Shown here: piece after piece, positions 34,084 to 42,866 of the stretch | Layout: each line of letters begins with the position of its first letter | Position numbering within the stretch: the stretch's first letter is position 1 | NCBI GenBank assembly: GCA_903930345.1 | Contig: CAIYYI010000645.1 | Location: forward strand, 1 to 48,961 | From: an uncultured Verrucomicrobiota bacterium | GTDB lineage: Bacteria > Verrucomicrobiota > Verrucomicrobiia > Limisphaerales > CAIYYI01 | DNA length: 48,961 nt | Direction of reading: 5' to 3' | The notes under the pieces: generated by a model | What the model was told of the DNA's origin: nothing | Database searches by the model: none | The model's input: only the letters and a program-made list of their open reading frames with translations | Translations under genes and position numbers: made by a program

Positions 34084-35502
34084 ATGAGAGTTTGGTTATG
34101 GTGGACGTCGCGAACGGCGTGGGTCTGTGCATGCCTGAGCCTGTGGCTCAGCGCGCCTGTTTTCGCCCAAAAACTGCGCGCCTTTCAGGAACCCGGCCCC
34201 TTTGGGAAACCCAATGTCCTTGTGATTCTGGCCAATGACCTGGGATACGGCGATCTCGGTTCCTACGGCCAAACCCGCATTCAAACCCCGCACCTTGACC
34301 AGTTGGCGGCGGGTGGGATGAGGTTCACACAGGCCTATGCTGGCAATGCCCTTAACGCCCCCTCCCGTGCCGCCTTGATCACCGGCACGCACTCCGGCCA
34401 CAACCGGATCCGGGGCAATGCGGATCTGCCACTGGCCCCGGAGGATTACACCCTGGCGGAGTTCCTGAAAGCCAATGGGTACAACACCTGTGCGCTGGGC
34501 AAATGGGCCCTTGGCTTACACCAAACCTCCGGCGAGCCGTTTCGGCAGGGATTTGATGAGTGGTTTGGCTTCCTCTCACTGCGTGAGGCATTCCAGCCAT
34601 ACCCGGCGTTGATCTGGCGCCAGGACCAGCAGTGGATGGTGCCGGGCAACCAGAATGGGGCCAAAGGCGATTATGCCTGTGATTGGTTCGAACGGGCTGC
34701 CACCAACTATTTCCGCATCAACTCACAGTATCCCTTTTTCGTTTTCTTGGCTCTCCCTCTGCCTCAGGCCAACCTGGAGCTGGCCACGCGCACCGGCAAC
34801 GGCTACGACGTGCCTTCCGTCGCCCCTTATGCCCGGGAGAACTGGCCTGCTCCCGCCAAAAACAGGGCGGCCATGATCACTCTGCTGGACCGCTATGTGG
34901 GCGCGCTCATGAACCGTCTGCGGGAATTGAAGATTGAGCGGCAGACATTGGTACTGTTCACCAGCGATAACGGACCGGACAGCGAGGGCGGGGTGGACCC
35001 CGCGTTCTTCAAGAGCGCCGGCCCGTGGCGCGGGGGCAAACGCGATCTCACCGAGGGCGGATTGCGCGTGCCCCTGATCGCCCATTGGCCGGGGCGCATC
35101 CAGCCAGGGATCGTCTCTGATCAACTGGTGGCGCATTGGGATGTTTTCCCCACGGTGACCGAAGCGGTGACCACCAATCGGACAGTGGGGCTGGACGGCA
35201 TTTCCTTCCTGCCAACCTTGCTGGGCAAACCCCAAACCAACCAGCATGACTATCTGTACTGGGAGCTGCATGAGAATGGCGTTCGGCAGGCGCTCCGGTT
35301 CGGTGATTGGAAGGTACTGCGGAGCGGCGCGGGCAGTCCAGTGGAGTTGTACGGTCTGAAAACGGATCTCCGGGAGACCAACAACCTGGCGGCAACTCAG
35401 CCCCAATTGGTGAAGCAGGCTGAGAAATGGCTGTACCAGGCCCGCGTGGATGCACCGCAATGGCCCTTGCTCACCAACAGTCCACCGGTTAGACTCCCCT
35501 AA
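34084..35502 (+). CDS. Secreted sulfatase-family protein lacking the formylglycine site (pseudo-sulfatase)
   Basis: The product is 472 residues with a signal peptide ending at APVFAQ. The alkaline-phosphatase/sulfatase fold is clear: NDLGYGDLGSYG, PSRAALITGTHSG, FTSDNGPDSEGG (D295, N296), WRGGKRDLTEGGLRVPLIAHWPG and a C-terminal GDWKVLR. Several active-site positions are changed. The C/S-x-P-S-R motif reads NAPSR with Asn91 where formylglycine would form. The first metal Asp of the DDLG motif is Asn51. The GKWHLG/GKWGLG motif is KWALG (Ala142). The later catalytic His (usually PHxP or IPHAN) is Gln228. Normal sulfatase chemistry is therefore unlikely. A binding role or different hydrolysis is possible. 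It heads a plus-strand run with the two methyltransferase genes. Confidence 0.87.
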   Translation: MRVWLWWTSRTAWVCACLSLWLSAPVFAQKLRAFQEPGPFGKPNVLVILANDLGYGDLGSYGQTRIQTPHLDQLAAGGMRFTQAYAGNALNAPSRAALITGTHSGHNRIRGNADLPLAPEDYTLAEFLKANGYNTCALGKWALGLHQTSGEPFRQGFDEWFGFLSLREAFQPYPALIWRQDQQWMVPGNQNGAKGDYACDWFERAATNYFRINSQYPFFVFLALPLPQANLELATRTGNGYDVPSVAPYARENWPAPAKNRAAMITLLDRYVGALMNRLRELKIERQTLVLFTSDNGPDSEGGVDPAFFKSAGPWRGGKRDLTEGGLRVPLIAHWPGRIQPGIVSDQLVAHWDVFPTVTEAVTTNRTVGLDGISFLPTLLGKPQTNQHDYLYWELHENGVRQALRFGDWKVLRSGAGSPVELYGLKTDLRETNNLAATQPQLVKQAEKWLYQARVDAPQWPLLTNSPPVRLP

Positions 35503-35510
35503 AGTTCACC

Positions 35511-36902
35511 ATGGAAGATCGACGTGATTTTTTTGATCAGCGGGCCCCCCATCGGGTGCAGGAGTCAAAGCGCTTCTACCACCGTTTGCTCGAACATTAC
35601 TGCCGGTTTCTGATTCCCCCGGGCGCGCGGGTGTTGGAGGTTGGCTGCGGTTGCGGCGACCTCCTGCAAGCCTTGCAACCCGACGTGGGTGTCGGCATCG
35701 ATTTCAGCCCAGCTATGATTGAAATGGCCCGGCAGCGGCATCCCGGCCTGCGATTCCACGTGGCGGAGGCTGGGGCCTTCACCAGCGCCGAACCTTTCGA
35801 TTACATCGTTCTTTCCGACCTGGTCAATGACCTGCCGGATGTGCAGCGGGTGCTGGAGCAATTGAGAGGGGTGGCCCATCCCCGCACCCGCCTGGTAGTG
35901 AATTTTTTCAACAACCTGTGGCGTCCGGTCCTGGCACTTGCGGAGAATTGGGGGGCCAAAGCGCCCACCCGGTCTCAAAACTGGCTTTCCGCAGAGGATA
36001 TGGCCAATCTGTTACAACTTTCCGGCTGGGAGCGGATCAAACAGGATTCGCGGATTCTCTGGCCCTTGGGCACGCCGTTGCTGGAGGGGCTTTGCAATCG
36101 CTGGCTCGCCCCGCTGGTGAGGGACTTCTGCCTGACGATTTTCCAGGTGGCGCGTTTGCGTCCCGCCGTATCGCCAGACGTTCATTACCGGTGCTCCGTG
36201 GTCATTCCGGCCCGCAACGAGGCGGGTAACATTGAGGCGGCGGTGCAGCGCACCCCAGAATTGGGGTTGGGCACCGAGATCATTTTCGTGGAGGGGCATT
36301 CGAAGGACAATACCTGGGCGGAGATTCAACGGGTGGCAGCCCAATATCCCCAGCGCCACATCCGGATGATCAAGCAGCAATCCGCCGGCAAGGGCGGGGC
36401 AGTGCGCGAGGCCTTTGCCGCCGCCTCCGGTGATATCCTGTTCATTCTGGATGCCGATCTCACCATGCCGCCGGAGGAGTTGCCCAAGTTTTATGAGGCC
36501 GCCCGCAGTGGACAGGCGGAATTTGTGAATGGAGTGCGCCTGGTTTACCCCATGGAAAATGAGGCCATGCGCTTTCTCAACATGCTGGCCAACAAATTCT
36601 TCGGCATCGCCTTCAGCTACCTGCTGGGGCAAACCCTCAAGGACACGCTGTGCGGGACCAAGGTGCTCTTTCGCCGGGACTACGAATTGATCGCCGCCAA
36701 CCGGGCCTACTTTGGTGATTTTGATCCGTTTGGCGATTTTGATCTGATGTTCGGGGCGGCCAAGCTGAATTTGCGCATTGTGGACCTGCCGATCCGTTAC
36801 CGGGCCCGCACCTATGGCGACACCAACATTCACCGCTGGAGCCATGGCTGGCTGCTGCTGCGCATGGTCATCTTTGCCGCCCGGCGGATGAAATTCATCT
36901 GA
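35511..36902 (+). CDS. Fusion of a SAM-dependent methyltransferase and a GT2 glycosyltransferase
   Basis: The product is 463 residues. The N-terminal domain (about 20-200) is a Rossmann methyltransferase with VLEVGCGCGDLLQ and GIDFSPAMIEMA. From about residue 225 a GT-A family 2 glycosyltransferase begins with SVVIPARNEAGNIEAAV, then SAGKGGAVREAF and the DAD metal motif (FILDADLTMPPEE). It resembles polyprenyl-phosphate mannosyl/glucosyl transferases, and DTLCGTKVLFRRDYE is typical of that group. The fusion suggests that a glycolipid or polyisoprenyl-linked product is both glycosylated and methylated. It starts 8 nt after the sulfatase-like gene and ends 6 nt before the next methyltransferase, so the three are likely one operon. 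Confidence 0.9.
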   Translation: MEDRRDFFDQRAPHRVQESKRFYHRLLEHYCRFLIPPGARVLEVGCGCGDLLQALQPDVGVGIDFSPAMIEMARQRHPGLRFHVAEAGAFTSAEPFDYIVLSDLVNDLPDVQRVLEQLRGVAHPRTRLVVNFFNNLWRPVLALAENWGAKAPTRSQNWLSAEDMANLLQLSGWERIKQDSRILWPLGTPLLEGLCNRWLAPLVRDFCLTIFQVARLRPAVSPDVHYRCSVVIPARNEAGNIEAAVQRTPELGLGTEIIFVEGHSKDNTWAEIQRVAAQYPQRHIRMIKQQSAGKGGAVREAFAAASGDILFILDADLTMPPEELPKFYEAARSGQAEFVNGVRLVYPMENEAMRFLNMLANKFFGIAFSYLLGQTLKDTLCGTKVLFRRDYELIAANRAYFGDFDPFGDFDLMFGAAKLNLRIVDLPIRYRARTYGDTNIHRWSHGWLLLRMVIFAARRMKFI

Positions 36903-36908
36903 TCCGCC

Positions 36909-37652
36909 ATGCCCCTGCCGCTGGACCAGCATCAGACCGAGATCCGAGCGAACCTGGTTTGCTGGCAATCCAAACCACTTTTACGGCAATTGTACGCGGG
37001 CTTTTATCAACGCATCGTGGCTGCCTTGGCCCCGCGTGTGCCGGGGTTGGTGGTGGAGATTGGCTCTGGCATCGGCAATTTGAAACAGCATGTGCCCTCG
37101 GCCATCTGCACGGATCTGTTTCCCAATCCCTGGCTTGACTTGGTCTGCGATGGGTACGATCTGCCGTTTGCGGATGATACGGTTTCCCATCTGGTGTTGT
37201 TTGACGTGTTCCATCACCTGGAGGTGCCCCGGGCCTTTCTCCGGGAGGCGCTCCGCGTGTTGCCTAGGGGTGGGCGATTGGTTTTGTTTGAGCCCTATAT
37301 CAGTTGGATCAGCCATCCTGTCTATGGCCTGCTCCACCACGAGCCGGTGGCTTTGCGCCAGCCGATCTCGAGGGCCGAAATCTGGCCGCGTCCACGCCGC
37401 TACTACGCGGCCCAGGGCAACGCCACCCAATGTTTTTTTGGTCGGCGCGCCGATCCAGCCTGGCAGGCGGGTTGGCGGTTGGAAAAGGCGGAGGCGTTCG
37501 CCTGTTTCAGCTATCTGCTTTCCGGGGGGTACAGCAAGCCGTCCGCTTATCCCGGTTGCGTTCTGCCCTGGCTGGAGAAGCTGGATGGCTGGCTTTCGCG
37601 CTGGCCCCGCTGTTTTGCCGGTCGCTGCCTGGTGGTGCTGGTCAAGGTGTGA
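36909..37652 (+). CDS. SAM-dependent methyltransferase (class I)
   Basis: The product is 247 residues. The SAM motif I is VVEIGSGIGNLK, followed by DLPFADDTVSHLVLFDVFHHLE (motif II/III region) and VLPRGGRLVLFEPY. It is typical of small-molecule methyltransferases of the Methyltransf_11 type. The aromatic-rich C-terminal half is less conserved. It lies 6 nt after the methyltransferase-GT2 fusion and probably works on the same product. The substrate is unknown. Confidence 0.88.
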   Translation: MPLPLDQHQTEIRANLVCWQSKPLLRQLYAGFYQRIVAALAPRVPGLVVEIGSGIGNLKQHVPSAICTDLFPNPWLDLVCDGYDLPFADDTVSHLVLFDVFHHLEVPRAFLREALRVLPRGGRLVLFEPYISWISHPVYGLLHHEPVALRQPISRAEIWPRPRRYYAAQGNATQCFFGRRADPAWQAGWRLEKAEAFACFSYLLSGGYSKPSAYPGCVLPWLEKLDGWLSRWPRCFAGRCLVVLVKV

Positions 37653-37963
37653 TCGGATTCGATCCTTTAACCAGGGCGACTCCAGGTCTGGATGCTTTGG
37701 AGCACTGGATCGTGGGCCGACCTGTAGTATCTGTGAGTGCCTTTGGGGCAGAAGGCAATCCATGTCTTTCCCGCCGGTACTCGGCGCACTGGGTCCGGGT
37801 GAAAGCGAATCGTGACACCTTGGCTGCCGCCATCTTCACCTATACCGGAGAGGAGTGAGGGGGCGGAACCCGGAATTAATTTCAATAAAACGGGCGGCGG
37901 CGGCGTCCAACCCTGACAACCAGTCCATGGCAACCATTTGACAATTGATTGAACAGGCATTTT
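37653..37963. other. Intergenic region, possible dispersed-repeat remnant
   Basis: No convincing gene is seen. On the minus strand 37667-37858 translates to peptides such as RFHPDPVRRVPAGK and FCPKGTHRYYR. I have the impression of having seen similar interspersed sequence in Verrucomicrobia-like genomes, but I cannot verify it. A small minus frame starts at 37839 (65 codons). TTGACA at 37938-37943 may be a -35 for the next gene, but a -10 at normal spacing would fall on its ATG. Confidence 0.35.
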
Positions 37964-39322
37964 ATGGCGCAAAACAGCAAACAAACAGGGGTGAACCGGC
38001 GACAATTTCTGCGGGGTCTGGCCGTGACCGGGGCCGCGTTCCAGGTGCTGCCCGGGTCGGTGCTGGGCCTGAATGGGGCCACCTCCGCCAATTCCCGGCT
38101 GAACATCGCCGGGGTGGGCATCGGTGGCCAGGGACGCAGCGACATCAACCAGTTCAAGGATGACAATATTGTGGCCCTGTGCGACGTTGATTGGGCGCAC
38201 GCGGCGGGGGCCTTCAAGCAATATCCCAAGGCGAAGCAGCACAAGGATTACCGGGTGATGCTGGAGGAGCAGAAGGACATTGACGGCGTGGTGGTGGCCA
38301 CCCCGGACCACTGGCATGCCTTTGTCTCGATGGCGGCCATCAAGGCGGGCAAACATGTCTATTGCGAAAAGCCGCTGACCCACTCGGTGTGGGAGGCGCG
38401 GCAGCTCGCCGAGGCCGCGCGGAAGGCCAAGGTGGCCACCCAGATGGGCAACCAGGGCCAGGCCTCCGAGGAGACGCGCCGCCTGTGTGAGTACATCTGG
38501 TCGGGGGCCATCGGCAAGGTGCGCGAGGCCCACGTCTGGACCGACCGCCCCGCCAACGGTCTCTTCAATGAATACTGGCCCCAAGGGGTGGCCCGGCCCA
38601 CGGAGACACCGCCGGTGCCCGCCACCCTGGACTGGGATTTGTGGCTCGGACCCGCCCCGGAACGCCCCTACCATCCGGCCTACCTGCCGTTCAAGTGGCG
38701 GGGCTGGTGGGATTTTGGCACCGGTGCCCTCGGTGACATCGGCTGCCACGCGATGGACGCGGTGTTTCGGGCGCTGAAGCTGGGCCAGCCGACCAGCGTG
38801 CAGGCCAGCTCTTCGCGGGTCAACAAGGAGACCTACCCGGTGGCCTCGATGGTGACCTATGCGTTTCCGGCCCGTGGCGAGCAGCCACCCGTAAAGCTGG
38901 TGTGGTATGACGGCGGCCTGCGCCCGGCCCGGCCGGAAAATCTGCCGGTGGGGCAGGAGATGGGATCCAATGGGCGGCTGATCATCGGGGACAACGGATT
39001 CCTTCTGGGCAACCGGCTTTTCCCGGAGGCCCGGAAGACGGAAGTGGGCGAGGTGGCCAAAACCATTCCGCGCAGCGTGGGCCATTATCAGGAGTGGGCG
39101 GATGCCTGCAAGGGTGGCAAACCGGCGGGAGCCAACTTTGATTGGGCGGGGCCGCTGGCCGAGGCTGTGCTGCTGGGCAACGTGGCCCTGCGCGTGCAAT
39201 TGCGCGAGGAACTGACCCGCCAGAGATTGGAATGGGACAGTGCGGCGCTGAAGGTGACCAACATCCCGGAAGCCAACCAGTTCATCCGGCGGGAGTACCG
39301 GGCGGGTTGGAAACTGGTGTAA
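37964..39322 (+). CDS. Tat-exported Gfo/Idh/MocA-family oxidoreductase
   Basis: The product is 452 residues from ATG 37964. A twin-arginine signal (VNRRQFLRGLAVTGAAF) precedes a Rossmann NAD(P)-binding domain (IAGVGIGGQGRSDI) and the family hallmark CEKPLTHSV. The C-terminal domain shows WWDFGTGALGDIGCHAMDAVF. The family oxidises, epimerises or opens sugars and cyclitols using NAD(P). Tat export implies that the folded, cofactor-loaded enzyme acts in the periplasm, possibly hydrolysing glycosides by a transient-oxidation mechanism like GH109 (inference). The last 41 bases overlap the 3' end of addA on the other strand. Confidence 0.93.
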   Translation: MAQNSKQTGVNRRQFLRGLAVTGAAFQVLPGSVLGLNGATSANSRLNIAGVGIGGQGRSDINQFKDDNIVALCDVDWAHAAGAFKQYPKAKQHKDYRVMLEEQKDIDGVVVATPDHWHAFVSMAAIKAGKHVYCEKPLTHSVWEARQLAEAARKAKVATQMGNQGQASEETRRLCEYIWSGAIGKVREAHVWTDRPANGLFNEYWPQGVARPTETPPVPATLDWDLWLGPAPERPYHPAYLPFKWRGWWDFGTGALGDIGCHAMDAVFRALKLGQPTSVQASSSRVNKETYPVASMVTYAFPARGEQPPVKLVWYDGGLRPARPENLPVGQEMGSNGRLIIGDNGFLLGNRLFPEARKTEVGEVAKTIPRSVGHYQEWADACKGGKPAGANFDWAGPLAEAVLLGNVALRVQLREELTRQRLEWDSAALKVTNIPEANQFIRREYRAGWKLV

Positions 39323-42300
39323 CCTCGCACGTCCGCCCCAACTTCAGGAAATGGAGCCACGCCCGGGTCACCGGGCGTTGGCAGGCCTTTTGCAGCGCCA
39401 GCGCATACGCCTGCACCTGGGGGGCGTACTGCCGGGCCTTTTCCGTCTCCTGGCCGGGCTTGAGGGCATCGGTCTTGAAGTCCAGCACCCAGATTTCCCC
39501 GGGCAGGATCACCGCCAGATCAATGGCCCCCTGGACCACCACAAACTCAGCTCCTGCCACCGTGGGCAGCAGCCCCAGATGGTGGAGTTCCGCCAGCTCA
39601 AACCGGGCGGTGAAGGGCAGCTCAGTGTGCCGGCAGGCCGGATCCTGGCGGCGGATCAGCAGGCCTTCGGGCGAATTCCAAAACCGGACGATGCTGTCCA
39701 GGGCAATCGCCGCCTGTTCCGCCGGGGTCAATTGGCCGTCCCGGACCATTTGTTCCAACACCCCTCGCAGCGTCAGGGCGCTGGCGGCCTGCTCCGGGCT
39801 GACCAATTGCAGCACCAGATGGTGCGCGGTGCCTTTTTGCGCTGCGCTTAGACGCCCATCGCCGCGCCCCTCCGTGCGCGGCTGAAACACCAGCGACCTG
39901 GCCAGGGTTTCATCCCCATCCGATGCCCGGGAGCGCAGTTCCGACACACTGGATTTGGCGATTTCCCGCGTGGCGGCCTGGTGGGGATAGGTCCATTCCA
40001 GGCGCTGGCGCAGGATCTGCCAATCCGGCTCGGCCGGGGTCTCCCCGGCGGTCTCGGTTGCGGTGGCGGGCAGGGCGGACGGCACCGTTCCCGGAACAAT
40101 CCTCCAGCGCAGAAACTCGTTGTGTCCCGCCGGGGATTCCCACCAGAGCGTTTGACCGGTCTGGGCGATCCAAGGGGCTAGCCAATCCAGATACGAGTTG
40201 GCGGTGAGGAGGTGCTGCTGGGGCCGCCCGGGCTCCTGTTCCCACCGGGGATGCTGCTCGCCGGTGATGCGGCCGGTCATGATCAGCAGGTCACAGGCGC
40301 GGGTCATGGCGACATACAGCAGCCGCAGTTCCTCGGCCAGGGTCTGGCGGCGCAGGCTCCGGCTGGCCAGCCAGTGGGCCGGGCTGGGGTAACTTAGCCG
40401 GGTGCCCGGCGGACGCACCCGGGGGCAGAGGCCCAGTTCCTCGGTGAGCAGAATGTCCCCGTTGCCGTCCTTCAGGTTGAAACGTCCATCCAGCCCGCCG
40501 ATGACCACCACCGGGAACTCCAGCCCCTTGCTCTGGTGGAAACTCATCAGGCGAACCGCATCCCCGGCGCTGGCGGCGGCGGGCTCCACGGCGATGCCGC
40601 CGTTGATGCGGGCCTCGGCATAGGCGAGAAAGCGATAGAGGCCCTGGCGCTCCAGCGGGTCGAACTGGCGGGTCAATTGCAGCAGTTGCTGCACGTTGGC
40701 GAGTTGTTGCTCGCCGCGCGGCTGGGCGGTACACCATTCGGGGTAGTGGGTGTCATCCAAAATGCGCTCCAGGCAGTGCGAGAGCGCGCAGCGCCGGGCA
40801 AGGGTGCGCCAGCCTTGGTAGCGGTGCAGGAAGGCGCGGGTTTTCCGGGTCAGCAGAGGTTCTTCAGCCGTGGCCACTGAGGCTGTCCGGCGCTGGAGCA
40901 GCTCCCAGAACGGAGCCTTGCCATCCAGCAGCCGCATTTCGGCCAGCTCATCCATGGTGAACCGGGCCAGCGGCGAGCGCAGCACGGCCAGGAGGGGCAG
41001 ATCCTGGAGCGGGTTGTCCAGCAGGCGGAGGAGGTTGAGCAAATCGAGCACCTCAATGCTGTCGAAAAAACCGGCCCGGGATGCCACCAAGGGGATGCCG
41101 AGCGCGGCAAACGTTTTGGCCAGCGTTTCGACCCGGCTGCGCGGGGCCCGCAGCAGGATCACCATATCCTGCCAGCCCACCGGGCGCAGGGTGCCGGCGG
41201 CCTTGTCAAACACCGGAAATCCGCTGCCGCGCAGCTCCCGGAGGCGATGGGCGATGAGGCGGGCCTCGGCCTCGGCGCGGTCTGTATCATCCGGTTCCTC
41301 GTCGGTTTCCGACTCCTCCTCGGTGCTGTTGCGCAGATCCGCCAGCAGGAGTTCCGCGCGCAGTTGGCCGGGGTCGGCTTCGTTCTGTTGGTGATGGGGA
41401 CGGTCGGCGGCCGCGCCAAAGTGCAACTCGGCCTCGGTGTCGTAAAGGATCTCCCCGGTGTCGGCCCGCATCCAGCGGCGGAAACAGGCGTTGGCCAGCC
41501 GGAGAATGCCCTCATGGCTGCGGAAATTGTCGGCCAGGGGAATGACGGTGCCCAAGGCCGGTTGGGTGCGCCAATTGTGCGCATAGGCCTGAAAGATGCG
41601 CGGGTTGGCCATGCGGAAGCGGTAGATGCTTTGCTTCACGTCGCCCACCAGGAAGCGGTTCGCCTCCCCCTCAACGCGTGCGAGGCTGGTGATGATGGCG
41701 TCCTGTGCGGCGTTGATGTCCTGGTACTCGTCCACCACGACCAGGCGAAGCCGGTTTTGCCAGAGGCGGGCGAGGTGGGTGGGGGCACCCTGCGCATCCA
41801 CCAGCAGGCGCAAGGCAAATTGTTCCAGGTCGGGGAAATCAAGGGCGGCCTGCTGGCGTTTCTCCGCCGCGAAAGCGCGGGCGAACTCCTCCGCCAGGGC
41901 GACCAGCACGAGCAGTTGGGGGCGGGCCAGTTGCCAATCCTTGGCCAGCGGATCCTCCACCCCCGTGGGAAGCAGCGTGGCGATGAAGCTAAAGGCGTCA
42001 AAAAAATGACGTACCGGTCCCCGAAACAGGGTCTTTTTCCCTTTTGGCCAGCCTTGCCCATCGGCGAGGCGGATACATTCGGTCAGGCGCACCCAGGCAT
42101 CCGGGGCCGGATCCGCCAGGTAATCGCGCAGGGCGGCGGCGCATTGGGCCGGGACAATCGCGTCCGGGGGCTGATCCTCCAGCAGGTCCAGCCACCGGGG
42201 GGCCTCATCCCGCAACCCGGTTGCCCATTGCTCCCGCCAGGCGGTGGGTTCCGCCGTCTCAAAATGTTTTCGCTGGGCGGCCAGGTAGCCGGCGGGGTTG

Positions 42301-42854
42301 GGCAGGGTCTGGCTATAGCGGTGGATTTGCAGGATCAGGTCGCGGATGGCCTGGTCGCCGCCGCGCGTGCGCTCCTCCACAAGGTTCCGCACGGCCCGGT
42401 CGGCGGCGTCATCCGCCGCATAATGGCGCTGCATGATCTGGTCCAGCACCTGTTCGGCCAGCAGCCGGGCCTGGCCTTCCTCCAGCACGGTGAGCTGGGG
42501 ATCCAGGTGCAAGTCGCTGAAATGCTCCCGGACCAGTTTCGCGCAGAAGGCGTGCAGGGTGCTGATGTGGGCATTTTCCAGCAGGGCAACCTGTTCCTCC
42601 AGCCGGACGTTCTCGGGCTGCCGGGCCAGTTCGCTTTCGAGTCGCTGGCGGATGCGGCGGCGCATCTCGGCAGCCGCATTCTCGGTGAACGTGACCATGA
42701 AGAGCTGGTCAGCACCAATGCCCGCCACGGGATCCAGCAACCGCGTGAGGCAGAACTCCACGAGTGTGTGGGTCTTGCCGGTGCCGGCGCCGGCCATGAG
42801 CAACACATTTCCTTGCGTGGCCAGGGCCTGCTGTTGGGCGTGGGTCAGGGGCAT
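39282..42854 (-). CDS. addA: UvrD/Rep-type helicase-nuclease, AddA-like
   Basis: The product is 1190 residues. Superfamily 1 helicase motifs: Walker A MAGAGTGKTHT (K27), VTFTENAAAEM, motif II VVDEYQDIN, GDVKQSIYRFRMA, and motif V/VI elements (FHQSKGLEFPVVV, LYVAMTRACDLL). A C-terminal RecB-type nuclease has LDFKTD as its catalytic core. This domain order matches AddA, which pairs with AddB to resect double-strand breaks for RecA loading and to degrade foreign linear DNA. It starts 12 nt after the addB stop. The last 41 bases overlap the convergent oxidoreductase gene. Confidence 0.92.
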   Translation of the reverse strand: MPLTHAQQQALATQGNVLLMAGAGTGKTHTLVEFCLTRLLDPVAGIGADQLFMVTFTENAAAEMRRRIRQRLESELARQPENVRLEEQVALLENAHISTLHAFCAKLVREHFSDLHLDPQLTVLEEGQARLLAEQVLDQIMQRHYAADDAADRAVRNLVEERTRGGDQAIRDLILQIHRYSQTLPNPAGYLAAQRKHFETAEPTAWREQWATGLRDEAPRWLDLLEDQPPDAIVPAQCAAALRDYLADPAPDAWVRLTECIRLADGQGWPKGKKTLFRGPVRHFFDAFSFIATLLPTGVEDPLAKDWQLARPQLLVLVALAEEFARAFAAEKRQQAALDFPDLEQFALRLLVDAQGAPTHLARLWQNRLRLVVVDEYQDINAAQDAIITSLARVEGEANRFLVGDVKQSIYRFRMANPRIFQAYAHNWRTQPALGTVIPLADNFRSHEGILRLANACFRRWMRADTGEILYDTEAELHFGAAADRPHHQQNEADPGQLRAELLLADLRNSTEEESETDEEPDDTDRAEAEARLIAHRLRELRGSGFPVFDKAAGTLRPVGWQDMVILLRAPRSRVETLAKTFAALGIPLVASRAGFFDSIEVLDLLNLLRLLDNPLQDLPLLAVLRSPLARFTMDELAEMRLLDGKAPFWELLQRRTASVATAEEPLLTRKTRAFLHRYQGWRTLARRCALSHCLERILDDTHYPEWCTAQPRGEQQLANVQQLLQLTRQFDPLERQGLYRFLAYAEARINGGIAVEPAAASAGDAVRLMSFHQSKGLEFPVVVIGGLDGRFNLKDGNGDILLTEELGLCPRVRPPGTRLSYPSPAHWLASRSLRRQTLAEELRLLYVAMTRACDLLIMTGRITGEQHPRWEQEPGRPQQHLLTANSYLDWLAPWIAQTGQTLWWESPAGHNEFLRWRIVPGTVPSALPATATETAGETPAEPDWQILRQRLEWTYPHQAATREIAKSSVSELRSRASDGDETLARSLVFQPRTEGRGDGRLSAAQKGTAHHLVLQLVSPEQAASALTLRGVLEQMVRDGQLTPAEQAAIALDSIVRFWNSPEGLLIRRQDPACRHTELPFTARFELAELHHLGLLPTVAGAEFVVVQGAIDLAVILPGEIWVLDFKTDALKPGQETEKARQYAPQVQAYALALQKACQRPVTRAWLHFLKLGRTCEVTPVSNPPGTPAG

Positions 42855-42866
42855 GGGGTCAATTGG

